A DNA stretch of 64,000 nt from CAZPWF01 sp964590725 (GTDB taxonomy: Bacteria > Patescibacteriota > Saccharimonadia > Saccharimonadales > JACQNP01), in assembly GCA_964590725.1 (NCBI GenBank), contig CAZPWF010000003.1:1-64000 (forward strand), read 5' to 3'. This document shows positions 35,951-44,468 of this stretch, piece after piece. The stretch's first letter is position 1; every line of letters begins with the position of its first letter. The position numbers and the translations under genes are program-made. A model generated the notes under the pieces. That model ran no database searches. It saw nothing but the letters and a program-made list of their open reading frames with translations, and was not told the DNA's origin.

Positions 35951-37198
35951 ATGAAGCTATCAAATAACTTTACTAAAACCAGAAAGCAACCTCCAGCCGA
36001 GGAGACTGCTCGTAATGCTCAATTGCTTATACAGGCAGGCTTTATTAATAAGGAAATGGCGGGCGTGTACGCCTATCTGCCGCTAGGGCTTAAAGTACTA
36101 GAAAATATTAAGCAGATTGTTCGTGAAGAAATGGATGCCATTGGTGGGCAAGAGCTAGTAATGTCTAGCTTGCAGCCAAAAGAGACGTGGGAGATTACCG
36201 AACGTTGGGATGATGAAGTTGTTGATGTATGGTTTAAGTCTGCACTAAAAGATGGAACAGAGGTGGGATTTGGCTGGTCGCATGAAGAGCCGATCATTGA
36301 AATGATCAAACATCATCTAAATAGCTACAAAGATTTGCCGATTAATGTTTACCAGTTTCAGACGAAATTACGCAATGAATTACGCGCAAAAAGCGGCATA
36401 ATGCGTGGTCGCGAATTTGTTATGAAAGACATGTACTCTTGCAGTCTGGATGGAGGTCAGCATGAAAAGTTTTATCAAGAAACAGTTGATGCTTACAATC
36501 GTGTTTATGAGCGTCTAGGTATAGGCGAGGATACCTATGTGACGTTTGCTAGCGGTGGCGCATTTACGGAATTTAGTCATGAATTTCAGACTGTTTGTGA
36601 CGCAGGCGAAGATGTCATTTATTTGCATAAAGAAAAAAACATTGCAGTTAATGAAGAAGTTCTTGACGAAGAAAATCTAAAAAAGCTTGGGATTGACCGT
36701 AGCGATCTTGAAAAGGTAAAAAGCGCTGAAGTAGGCAACATATTTAACTTTGGAACCCACAAGAGCAAGCAGATGAAGTTTAGTTACACAAACGAGCAAG
36801 GTGAATTACAGTACGTTCACCTTGGTTCTTACGGTATCGGTGTTTCTCGCTTAATGGGTGTTATTGCAGAAAAATTTAGTGACGAAAAAGGCCTTGTGTG
36901 GCCAGAAGCGGTGGCGCCGGCTCGAGTTTATATCGCCAGAATCGGCCAAAATGACAAGGTTGTGTCGTACGCGGATAGCTTGTATGATGAACTGCAACAG
37001 CAAAATGTAGAGGTGCTGTATGATGACCGAGACATTCGACCTGGCGAGAAATTTGCTGACGCAGATCTGATGGGAATTCCACACCGACTTGTAATTAGCG
37101 ACAAGACAATAGATCTTGACAAGGTTGAGTACAAACCCAGGATTGACCGAGACGCAAAGTTAATGAGCAAGAAAGAGTTTTTAGAGTTAATAAAGTAA
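35951..37198 (+). CDS. proS: Prolyl-tRNA synthetase, short form
   Basis: 415 residues, against about 570 in most bacteria. The class II motifs are present: motif 2 near FQTKLRNELRAKSGIMRGREF (split here by the usual loop) and motif 3 in LGSYGIGVSRLMG (about 293-305). The anticodon-binding domain is C-terminal (about 320-415). The editing (INS) domain that normally sits between motifs 2 and 3 is missing or reduced to about 60 residues. The enzyme charges tRNA-Pro in the cytoplasm. AAGGAC ribosome site. Confidence 0.95.
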   Translation: MKLSNNFTKTRKQPPAEETARNAQLLIQAGFINKEMAGVYAYLPLGLKVLENIKQIVREEMDAIGGQELVMSSLQPKETWEITERWDDEVVDVWFKSALKDGTEVGFGWSHEEPIIEMIKHHLNSYKDLPINVYQFQTKLRNELRAKSGIMRGREFVMKDMYSCSLDGGQHEKFYQETVDAYNRVYERLGIGEDTYVTFASGGAFTEFSHEFQTVCDAGEDVIYLHKEKNIAVNEEVLDEENLKKLGIDRSDLEKVKSAEVGNIFNFGTHKSKQMKFSYTNEQGELQYVHLGSYGIGVSRLMGVIAEKFSDEKGLVWPEAVAPARVYIARIGQNDKVVSYADSLYDELQQQNVEVLYDDRDIRPGEKFADADLMGIPHRLVISDKTIDLDKVEYKPRIDRDAKLMSKKEFLELIK

Positions 37199-37239
37199 AT
37201 CAATAAAGACCAAGGTGACATACAGGTTATAAGGAGAAT

Positions 37240-37701
37240 ATGATTATGAAGAAACAATTTCACTTAACACAAGAGGGTATAAACGAATTACAGTCGGAGC
37301 ATGACCGTTTGGTTTTGCAGAGACCAGAAATTGCGGAGCGTATAAAAACAGCTCGTGAATTTGGTGATCTTGCCGAAAATGCAGAATATAGCTCGGCTCG
37401 TCAAGAACAGGAAAAGGTAGAGTCTCGAATTGCAGAGATAGAAAACATTTTGCAAAACGTTGCAGTAATTAAGAAGCCAAAAGGCGACAGCAAGGTTCAG
37501 CTTGGGTCAAAGGTGACACTTAAGAATGGTAAAACTAAGGAATTTCAGGTTGTGGGTACGGTCGAAGCTGATCCGTTAAATGGCAAAATATCAGACGAAT
37601 CACCGATTGGTCGAGCGTTGCTAGGTAAAAAAGTTGGTGATGAGGTCGAGATTACTACCCCAGCCGACACTACTACTTATAAAGTCGCCGCGATCGCCTA
37701 G
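37240..37701 (+). CDS. greA: Transcription elongation factor GreA
   Basis: 153 residues. The N-terminal coiled coil has AREFGDLAENAEY (about 41-53), the acidic tip that enters the RNA polymerase channel, and the C-terminal domain has SPIGRALLGKKVGDEV (about 125-140). It rescues backtracked RNA polymerase. The start has AAGGAG 5 nt before ATG 37240; a second ATG is two codons on. Confidence 0.96.
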   Translation: MIMKKQFHLTQEGINELQSEHDRLVLQRPEIAERIKTAREFGDLAENAEYSSARQEQEKVESRIAEIENILQNVAVIKKPKGDSKVQLGSKVTLKNGKTKEFQVVGTVEADPLNGKISDESPIGRALLGKKVGDEVEITTPADTTTYKVAAIA

Positions 37702-37742
37702 GCAGTAGCATCAATACGATAAATCTTATATTCTTATAACCA

Positions 37743-37805
37743 ATGGCTAATTTAAAAGAACTGCGCGACGAGCGCTTACGTAAACTTGAAGAATTGAAGA
37801 ATTAA
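37743..37805 (+). CDS. 20-residue ORF resembling the class II LysRS N-terminus
   Basis: Reads MANLKELRDERLRKLEELKN and stops 2 bases before the class I lysK start. The pattern LKELRDERLRKLEEL is like the first helix of class II lysyl-tRNA synthetases. A TATATT box (37727-37732) ends 10 nt before the ATG. It may be a relic of a replaced lysS, or a short leader ORF that couples translation to lysK, which lacks its own good ribosome site. Similarity is judged by eye. Confidence 0.5.
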   Translation: MANLKELRDERLRKLEELKN

Positions 37806-37807
37806 TA

Positions 37808-39337
37808 GTGTATTGGTTAGATAATGTTGTAAATAAATTAATACAAGATCATCCTGATGGAGAAATTCTAGTCTCTTCTGGTGTTTCGCCCTCTGGAACC
37901 TATCACTTAGGAACATTACGTGAGGTGCTGACTGCTGAGGTAATTCTGCGCGAACTAAAGAATAGGGGCAGAAAAGCGCGTCATGTACATGTGGTAGATG
38001 ATCTAGATGTATTTCGTAAAGTGCCAGTCGATGTTCCAAACGAGTTTGATCAATATCTAGGTAGGCCATTGTGTGATGTGCCTGCGCCAGACGGTAGTGA
38101 TATGTCATACGCAGATTATTTCCTAAAAGATCTTCTGGAAGCTGCAAAAAATTTACACCTAGAAATGGAAGTTGTACGTGCTCATCAAAAATATCGCGAA
38201 GGATATTTTGTCTCAGCTATTGAAAAATCACTTGATAATAATGAAGTCATAAGAAAGATTCTTGAGGATGTGTCCGGTCGCAAGCTTGATGAGTCTTGGT
38301 CTCCAATTCAAATTATAGAAGATGGCTATCTGAAAAACAGGCAGTTTGTATCTATTGATAAAGATGATCACCTGGTTAAATACTTGGACAAGGACAATAA
38401 AGAGCAGACTGTTAGCTATGAAAAAGGTGAAGTTAAACTAAGTTGGAGAATTGACTGGCCGGCAAGATGGTGGCTGCTTGGAGTTGATGTTGAGCCCTTT
38501 GGTAAAGATCATGCAACTAAGGGCGGATCATATGATACTGGCAAGCGAATTGTCGAAGAAGTATTCGATACTTTAGCGCCACTGCCAGTGCCGTATAATT
38601 TCATAAATCGCACTGGTGACACTAAAAAAATGAGCAAGAGTGCGGGAGATACAGTGACTGCTTCGCAGCTTCTAACCATTCTACCAGCCGAAGTAGTTTG
38701 GTATTTTGTGATTCGTTATTCGCCAGATAAGTTACTGTTCTTTGATCAAGGAGAGACACTGGCAAAAATAATTGACGAGTTCGCTGCTTTACTAGCAAAA
38801 CCAGATAAAACTGAAGACGAAGAGCATTTGATACAACTATGTTTAATAGGTGTAGATAAACCGACCATTACAAATATTCCATTTTCACATTTAATCGCAA
38901 GTTATCAGGCATCGCTTCGCGAAAGTGAAAAGACGATTGAGGTTATTGAGAGAACTGAACACAAGCAAACTGCTAAGTCGGACAGGGAGGTTATAATAGA
39001 AGAGTTGAGGTTCATTGATACATGGTTGGATGAATGGGCGCCAGTTGAAATGAAGTTTAGCTTACTTGAATCATTCGATTCGTCTACCCTCACAGAAACT
39101 CAAAAGCGTTATTTGCAAGGATTGGCTGATAAGATCGAAAAAGCACCAGAAGACGCTGATGGTGAATGGTTTCATTTGGCAATTTATGGGTTTAAGGAAG
39201 AACTTGGCATGCATCCCAAGGAACTATTCTCTACACTCTACCAAGCGGTTATTGGTAAGGACTATGGGCCAAGAGCAGGTTGGTTTTTGAGTATTTTACC
39301 TAGAGAATGGTTGGTAGAGAGGTTAAGCCTAAAATAG
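37808..39337 (+). CDS. lysK: Lysyl-tRNA synthetase, class I
   Basis: 509 residues, GTG start. The class I Rossmann motifs are HLGT (HIGH-like, 33-36, in SGTYHLGTLREV) and KKMSKSAGD (near 272-280). The archaeal/spirochaete-type C-terminal helical domain follows. It charges tRNA-Lys. Class I LysRS is the rarer of the two unrelated forms in bacteria. It is preceded by the 20-codon ORF above. Confidence 0.93.
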   Translation: MYWLDNVVNKLIQDHPDGEILVSSGVSPSGTYHLGTLREVLTAEVILRELKNRGRKARHVHVVDDLDVFRKVPVDVPNEFDQYLGRPLCDVPAPDGSDMSYADYFLKDLLEAAKNLHLEMEVVRAHQKYREGYFVSAIEKSLDNNEVIRKILEDVSGRKLDESWSPIQIIEDGYLKNRQFVSIDKDDHLVKYLDKDNKEQTVSYEKGEVKLSWRIDWPARWWLLGVDVEPFGKDHATKGGSYDTGKRIVEEVFDTLAPLPVPYNFINRTGDTKKMSKSAGDTVTASQLLTILPAEVVWYFVIRYSPDKLLFFDQGETLAKIIDEFAALLAKPDKTEDEEHLIQLCLIGVDKPTITNIPFSHLIASYQASLRESEKTIEVIERTEHKQTAKSDREVIIEELRFIDTWLDEWAPVEMKFSLLESFDSSTLTETQKRYLQGLADKIEKAPEDADGEWFHLAIYGFKEELGMHPKELFSTLYQAVIGKDYGPRAGWFLSILPREWLVERLSLK

Positions 39338-39367
39338 CTAATGAGCTTTAGCTCCTAGAGTTTCTGG

Positions 39368-39373
39368 TATACT
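39368..39373 (+). promoter_or_regulatory. -10 box of a leaderless gene
   Basis: TATACT ends 8 nt before the ATG at 39382. Confidence 0.55.
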
Positions 39374-39381
39374 TATCAACA

Positions 39382-39831
39382 ATGACAAGTCCTGAATTTG
39401 ATCAGGGTGGTGAAATTCTTGAAACTCAAGTTTTTTATGAAGATGCTGCAAGGTGGGCTGATTTGGTCCAAGAAATTATTGATCAGCAGCAAGGTATTGA
39501 GCACGTAAAAACTGTTATTAAGGATTTCAATGACGGATCATCACTAAAAGGGGCTACTTTAATAATTGAATCAAGCCTACATTATATAGACTGGTCATAT
39601 GGCCAAGCTTCTAATGAAGATAATATATCCTTTGAAATTGCTAAAGGGAAATTTCAGGGAGTGTTTATCGGATATCAAGTTGCACCGGCATTGAGTCGTT
39701 TAACTGGCTTGCATGAACCGGTTCTCTCGACCGTACTGGATACATCAATAGCTGATCCTGACGTTGATAGTATTAAAGTATTTGTTGTAAGTCCTATAAA
39801 TATTGCAGACATTGAGCTGGTTAAAGATTAG
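39382..39831 (+). CDS. Unknown soluble protein
   Basis: 149 residues, acidic, with alternating beta and helix pattern and no membrane segment. No family was recognised. It is monocistronic by its own -10 box and lies between lysK and an ABC exporter. Confidence 0.65.
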   Translation: MTSPEFDQGGEILETQVFYEDAARWADLVQEIIDQQQGIEHVKTVIKDFNDGSSLKGATLIIESSLHYIDWSYGQASNEDNISFEIAKGKFQGVFIGYQVAPALSRLTGLHEPVLSTVLDTSIADPDVDSIKVFVVSPINIADIELVKD

Positions 39832-39914
39832 TAGCAATGTTGTCCATAACACAAGCGAGATAATTCGTGCTTTTCAGTAATGTTCGATAGAATAAATACA
39901 GACGGAGGCTCGAA

Positions 39915-40640
39915 TTGATTGAAGTAAACGCAGTAAGCAAGGTGTACGGCAAGAAAGACAATCTCTTTATTGCTTTGAATGATATAAATCTGAAAATCCC
40001 AGATGGTGCTTCTGTCGCTATAGTTGGTAAGAGTGGAAGCGGTAAAAGTACGCTTATGCACGTAATGAGCGGGCTTGATCGTCCAGATGAAGGTCAAATT
40101 ATTATTGATGGTAAAGACTTGCATAGTTTGAAACGACAAACCATGGATAAGTTTCGGGCAGAAGAGATGAGTTTTATTTTTCAGGCGTTCTTTGTCGAGG
40201 CTAACCAATCTTGCTATCAAAACGTATCATTGCCGTTAGAGATTGCAGGAGTCCCTCGCAGGCGGCGTAGGACTATGGTTGAAAAGGCGCTAGGGCGTGT
40301 CGATCTTCTTGATAAAATAGATAGTAAAGCCAAGAATTTGTCTGGCGGCCAAAAACAACGTTTAGCAATTGCTCGGGCTATAGTTAATAAACCAAAGTAT
40401 ATTTTTGCTGATGAACCAACAGGAAATCTAGATACCGTAACAGGTCAAAAGGTCGAAGATCTTCTTTTCGAGCTAAATAAAAAATTAGGCTGTACATTAT
40501 TTATTGTCACTCATGACGCTGAATTAGCTGCAAAGTGCAAGATACAGGTAAATATTAAAGACGGAAGTCTTGTCGAAAGCGAAAAGACAACTAAAAAAAT
40601 AACCAAAACTGCCGCCAAGACCAAGAAGGGTAAGAAATAA
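39915..40640 (+). CDS. ABC transporter ATPase (MacB/LolD-like)
   Basis: 241 residues, TTG start with GGAGG upstream. Walker A is GKSGSGKST (about 37-45), the signature is LSGGQKQRL (about 141-149), and Walker B is YIFADEP (about 160-166), followed by the H-loop in VTHD. A Lys-rich tail of about 20 residues is unusual. It energises the permease that follows, with which it overlaps by one base. Confidence 0.92.
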   Translation: MIEVNAVSKVYGKKDNLFIALNDINLKIPDGASVAIVGKSGSGKSTLMHVMSGLDRPDEGQIIIDGKDLHSLKRQTMDKFRAEEMSFIFQAFFVEANQSCYQNVSLPLEIAGVPRRRRRTMVEKALGRVDLLDKIDSKAKNLSGGQKQRLAIARAIVNKPKYIFADEPTGNLDTVTGQKVEDLLFELNKKLGCTLFIVTHDAELAAKCKIQVNIKDGSLVESEKTTKKITKTAAKTKKGKK

Positions 40641-42022
40641 TGAAGTTCATGGATCTTATTAAGCGAGCTGGGCGGTCTTTGGCTACGGCGAAGGCACGAA
40701 CGATTTTAACGGCTTTAGCTATTGCAGTTGGTGGTTTTACGCTAACACTTACGATTGCGGCTAGTAATGGAGCTACACAATACGGCAACAAATTGATTAG
40801 TAGCAATTTTGACCCATCAGAGCTAATTGTTGGCCGCGATAAAGCAGTGTCCGGTGGCGCTGCAACATCGAGCAGCCCTCAAGAATATGATGAATCAATT
40901 GCTTCAGTAAGTGCGGGTGGTCCAAATGCAAAACTACAGGTTAAGCGTGTGTCGCAACAAGACGTTGAACAGCTTAGAAAGTTACCATTTATTGAGCAGG
41001 TCCGAGAAAATTACCAAATTGATATGCGATACGTTACAAGAGAAGGCCAGAAGAAATATACAGGAAGCTTACAAGCATACAATCCAGCACAAAAACCAGA
41101 AATGAAATCCGGTAATCTTCCGGTCGAAGGAGATATTTCACAAGGAACTGTACTTCTACCTGACGCATATCTAGAGCCGCTGGGGCTTGGAACCGCTGAA
41201 CAGGCTATAGGAAAGACAGTGACAGTTACGGTACAACAACCTTTTAATATTGACACGTTAAAAGGCTTAATTGGTGGACAGACAGGGGATTTGGGTTCTG
41301 TCGATCCTAATAGTTTAAAACCCAAAGAAATGAGCATGACTTTTAAGATTGCTGGAGTAACAAAAAAACCCACCACAAGCCTAAATTTCGGCCTGTCACC
41401 AATGCTAATAAGTACTCCTGATGCTAAGCAGTTATACGATTTTACGCAAAAGGGTACATCCGATTATCAGAAATATTTGTTCGTATATGCGCGAGTAAAG
41501 GGTGGTCAAAACGAGGCGCAATTACTTGAAGCTCAAAAACAATTAATTGCACAAGGCTTTGAGGTTCAGAGCATAAAAGATGTTCAGAAGACAATTAATC
41601 AGTTTATTAATGTATTGCAGATAATTGTAACCGTTTTCGGTGTTATTACTCTTATAGCGTCGGTATTTGGGGTTATAAATACGCAGTACATTAGTGTCTT
41701 AGAGAGAACCCGAGAAATAGGTCTTATGAAAGCTCTTGGTATGCGTCGATCTGATGTTAGTAGACTATTTATTCTTGAAGCGACCTGGATAGGCTTTTTG
41801 GGCGGTATTATCGGCGCAATTTTAGCTTTTATATTGGGTGTCGTTATGAACCCATACATATCTAACAAATTAGACCTGGGAAGCGATAGGTTGTTGATAT
41901 TTAAGCCGGTCCAAATAATTATCTTGATATTAATTTTGATGTTGATAGCAACACTAGCGGGCCTTTTGCCAGCACGTAAGGCTGCAAAACTTGATCCGAT
42001 TGAAGCTCTAAGGACTGAATAA
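40640..42022 (+). CDS. ABC transporter permease (MacB/FtsX type)
   Basis: 460 residues. One N-terminal transmembrane helix (about 20-42) is followed by a large extracellular MacB_PCD-like domain (about 45-310). A FtsX-type block of three helices (about 325-350, 380-405, 425-448) contains the RTREIGLMKALGMRR coupling helix. Such pairs export peptides or lipoproteins or signal envelope stress; the substrate is unknown. Confidence 0.9.
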   Translation: MKFMDLIKRAGRSLATAKARTILTALAIAVGGFTLTLTIAASNGATQYGNKLISSNFDPSELIVGRDKAVSGGAATSSSPQEYDESIASVSAGGPNAKLQVKRVSQQDVEQLRKLPFIEQVRENYQIDMRYVTREGQKKYTGSLQAYNPAQKPEMKSGNLPVEGDISQGTVLLPDAYLEPLGLGTAEQAIGKTVTVTVQQPFNIDTLKGLIGGQTGDLGSVDPNSLKPKEMSMTFKIAGVTKKPTTSLNFGLSPMLISTPDAKQLYDFTQKGTSDYQKYLFVYARVKGGQNEAQLLEAQKQLIAQGFEVQSIKDVQKTINQFINVLQIIVTVFGVITLIASVFGVINTQYISVLERTREIGLMKALGMRRSDVSRLFILEATWIGFLGGIIGAILAFILGVVMNPYISNKLDLGSDRLLIFKPVQIIILILILMLIATLAGLLPARKAAKLDPIEALRTE

Positions 42023-42040
42023 CTGATAGGAGAGTAGCTA

Positions 42041-42343
42041 GTGAAGGCAACTTGGAAAAATAATGTAATAGCAGAAGCTCCCAGAGAAGAGTTGATTTAT
42101 ATAGAGGGTAATTGGTACTTTCCTCCCTCACGAGTAAATATGGAATATTTACAAAAAAGTGATACTCCGTATACCTGCCCCTGGAAGGGCGTCTGCCAAT
42201 ACTTTGATGTGTTGGCTGGCGACGAAAGCGCAAGAGATTGTGCCTGGTGCTACTCTGAGCCGTTACCCAACGCTATAGATCGAGTAAAAAAAGACTTTAG
42301 TAACTATATTGCTTTTTGGCGAGATGTAACGGTAGATGAGTAG
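42041..42343 (+). CDS. DUF427 family protein
   Basis: 100 residues, GTG start with AGGAGAG upstream. The family pattern is clear: WYFPPSRVNMEYL, then SDTPYTCPWKGVCQYFDV and YSEPLPNA, ending in a YIAFW strand. DUF427 is a small beta-rich domain of uncertain function. Its stop codon is directly followed by the msrA GTG. Confidence 0.85.
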   Translation: MKATWKNNVIAEAPREELIYIEGNWYFPPSRVNMEYLQKSDTPYTCPWKGVCQYFDVLAGDESARDCAWCYSEPLPNAIDRVKKDFSNYIAFWRDVTVDE

Positions 42344-42868
42344 GTGGAAACAATAGTTTTAGGCGGGGGATGTTTCTGGTGTTTGGAAGCTAGTTATCAA
42401 CTAGTGCGTGGAGTTGACGAAGCTTTACCTGGTTATGCTGGCGGGACAACCCAAAATCCAACATATTACGATCTTCATGAAAACAACACCGGACATGCTG
42501 AAGTTGTGCAAGTAATGTTTGAACCTTCTGTTATTTCTTTAGATAATATCCTGTAAATATTTTGGGTTATTCACGACCCAACCACTCTAAATAAACAGGG
42601 TAATGATATTGGATCAGAGTATAGATCAATTATTTTGTACAATAATGACGAGCAGAGGGAGATAATTAATTCTTCAAAAGAAGCGGCGCAAAAACTCTGG
42701 GATAATCCAATTGTGACAGAAATAGAAAGGTTAAAAACATTTTACGAGGCCGAGCCAGAACACCATAACTATTTTAGGTTACATCCTGAACAAGCGTATT
42801 GTCAGATAGTCATAAACCCAAAGATTGCTAAGTTAAAATCGTCATTTAGCTCTAAGTTAAAAGATTAA
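42344..42868 (+). pseudogene. msrA: Peptide methionine sulfoxide reductase A, interrupted by an in-frame stop
   Basis: The frame covers a complete 174-codon MsrA. The active-site box GGGCFWCLEA (catalytic Cys10) is intact, and the second half contains IHDPTTLNKQGNDIGSEYRS and the C-terminal HHNYFRLHPEQAYCQ. A TAA at 42554-42556 splits the two halves, between DNIL and IFWVIHDP, with no frameshift. One base change from CAA, GAA or AAA explains it. The enzyme repairs oxidised methionine; as written, only a 70-residue fragment would be made unless the stop is read through. The 3' end overlaps the next gene by 4 bases. Confidence 0.85.
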
Positions 42869-43545
42869 CGATAAATTTTTAATATCCCTAAACTTAAAAG
42901 ATAGAATCCCAATATTAAGCAGCCCCATATTAGTATTGGTTTATAACTTCGATTCATTAACGGGTCAATTCTTTCTTCAATGTTTTTTATGGTTTCAGGT
43001 CTCTTTATGGAATATCCAATCATTCCTAAAAACGGGATCATCCCTACGCATATTGTCCAAAAAAGTCCAAGTAATACTACTAGATAGTTATCGGTCATGT
43101 CTTTAATTATTTTTGTTGCCGCAACAATCCCGATAATACTAGTAAAACTAAGTGCTGATCTAAAAAAGGCAAACCAGAAAAGAGAGATGCCAGACATGTT
43201 TACAGAGTCAAGCTTTTTTGGATTTGAAGTTTTCGGGAAAAATCTAAGTCGAAGGCCGACGAGTACTAGAATTACTCCAAAAATTATATTTAGAATGGGT
43301 GATAAACGAATATCGTGACTAAATGATCTTACTTGTGTATTTTCGTTAAAAACAAACCCACCAACAATGGCAATTATAATTAAAGGAGTTGCTACGCCCG
43401 CAATAAGTATTATTGAGTTTAACAGTGGCCTTTTTGATTTTAGTATAATTGCAAGCTCAGATACGAGCAGTAGAGGATTGAAGGCGACAAAAATTCCTAA
43501 AAAGGTTAGTTCGATTATTACGACTACAACCTGGAGTATATTCAT
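42865..43545 (-). CDS. Membrane protein, GAP/LysE-like
   Basis: 226 residues with six hydrophobic helices and the pattern of small-solute exporters related to LysE or the GAP (sulfolipid-addressing) group. The assignment is tentative. A TACTAT box (complement of 43552-43557) ends 6 nt before the ATG, so it is probably leaderless. It is divergent from the heliorhodopsin gene. Confidence 0.7.
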   Translation of the reverse strand: MNILQVVVVIIELTFLGIFVAFNPLLLVSELAIILKSKRPLLNSIILIAGVATPLIIIAIVGGFVFNENTQVRSFSHDIRLSPILNIIFGVILVLVGLRLRFFPKTSNPKKLDSVNMSGISLFWFAFFRSALSFTSIIGIVAATKIIKDMTDNYLVVLLGLFWTICVGMIPFLGMIGYSIKRPETIKNIEERIDPLMNRSYKPILIWGCLILGFYLLSLGILKIYR

Positions 43546-43604
43546 TAACTTATAGTAACGATTCGTTTATGGTAAGCCAAGAATTAATATGTTAATGTTT
43601 TGGT

Positions 43605-44408
43605 ATGACTACAAAATCAATCAAGAAAAAACCAATCACAATGGATAGCTTATATCGATTAAACGTCGGCGCGGCAATACTGCATGCGGCTCAAGGTATA
43701 GTTGTATTAATACTTGCAAAAGCATCAACCTTGCCGGTAACTACAAGTTTTCTAACTATCGATACGCTAACTAGTAAGCCAGGGCAGGCTCCTGTGCTTG
43801 TTCCAGGAACAAGCCAAGTGTTTAGTGTGAATTTGGCATACATTGTTGCCGCCTTCTTCTTTATGTCTGCAATTGCGCATACGGTTATTGCTACAGTTTA
43901 TCGCAAACGTTATGAGGCAGATCTAAAGGTTGGGATTAATAAAGCGCGTTGGATTGAATATGCGATCAGTGCCAGTACTATGATGGTCGCTATAGGATTC
44001 TTGAGCGGTATTTATGATTTATCAAGTTTGATTATGATTTTTGCGCTCGATTTCATGATGAACATGATGGGGCTAGTTATGGAAGTTTCAAACAAGGGAT
44101 CTAAAAAACCAAACTGGCTTAGCTATTGGTTGGGATGTTTTGCTGGTATTGTCCCGTGGATTGTATTTGCGATATATGTTTGGGGTGCAAGCGTTTATGG
44201 AAGCGGTAATGTACCGACATTTGTATACTGGATTTACCTCAGTATCTTCATATTCTTTAATTGCTTTGCAATAAATATGTATTTGCAGTACAAAAAAATT
44301 GGAAAATGGGCGGATTATTTATACGGAGAACGAGTGTATATAATTCTTAGTCTTGTTGCGAAATCATTGTTGGCTTGGCAGGTATTTGCCGGCACACTAC
44401 GCCCTTAA
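43605..44408 (+). CDS. Heliorhodopsin
   Basis: 267 residues, seven hydrophobic helices. Typical heliorhodopsin signatures are ARWIEYAISAS in helix 3, with Glu118 at the Schiff-base counterion position; GIVPWIVFAIY in helix 5; NMYLQYKKIGKWADYLYGER before helix 7; and SLVAKSLLAW in helix 7, with Lys253 as the retinal-binding lysine. Heliorhodopsins are photoreceptors with inverted topology (N-terminus in the cytoplasm) and no known ion pumping in most members. The basic N-terminus (KSIKKK) fits the cytoplasmic side. The next gene is a divergent homologue. No retinal synthesis gene is in the window. Confidence 0.9.
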   Translation: MTTKSIKKKPITMDSLYRLNVGAAILHAAQGIVVLILAKASTLPVTTSFLTIDTLTSKPGQAPVLVPGTSQVFSVNLAYIVAAFFFMSAIAHTVIATVYRKRYEADLKVGINKARWIEYAISASTMMVAIGFLSGIYDLSSLIMIFALDFMMNMMGLVMEVSNKGSKKPNWLSYWLGCFAGIVPWIVFAIYVWGASVYGSGNVPTFVYWIYLSIFIFFNCFAINMYLQYKKIGKWADYLYGERVYIILSLVAKSLLAWQVFAGTLRP

Positions 44409-44432
44409 TTTGCACCTCAAGTGACTCATCTG

Positions 44433-44468
44433 TGGCACCACGAGTTAATGTGTGTTAAAGTTGTGCCA
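44433..44468 (+). promoter_or_regulatory. Inverted repeat over the start of the heliorhodopsin-like gene
   Basis: TGGCAC (44433-44438) is complementary to GTGCCA (44463-44468), whose last base is the A of the ATG. A hairpin here could hide the start codon. It also spans a TTAAAG box (44455-44460), a poor -10 candidate 7 nt from the ATG. Confidence 0.35.
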
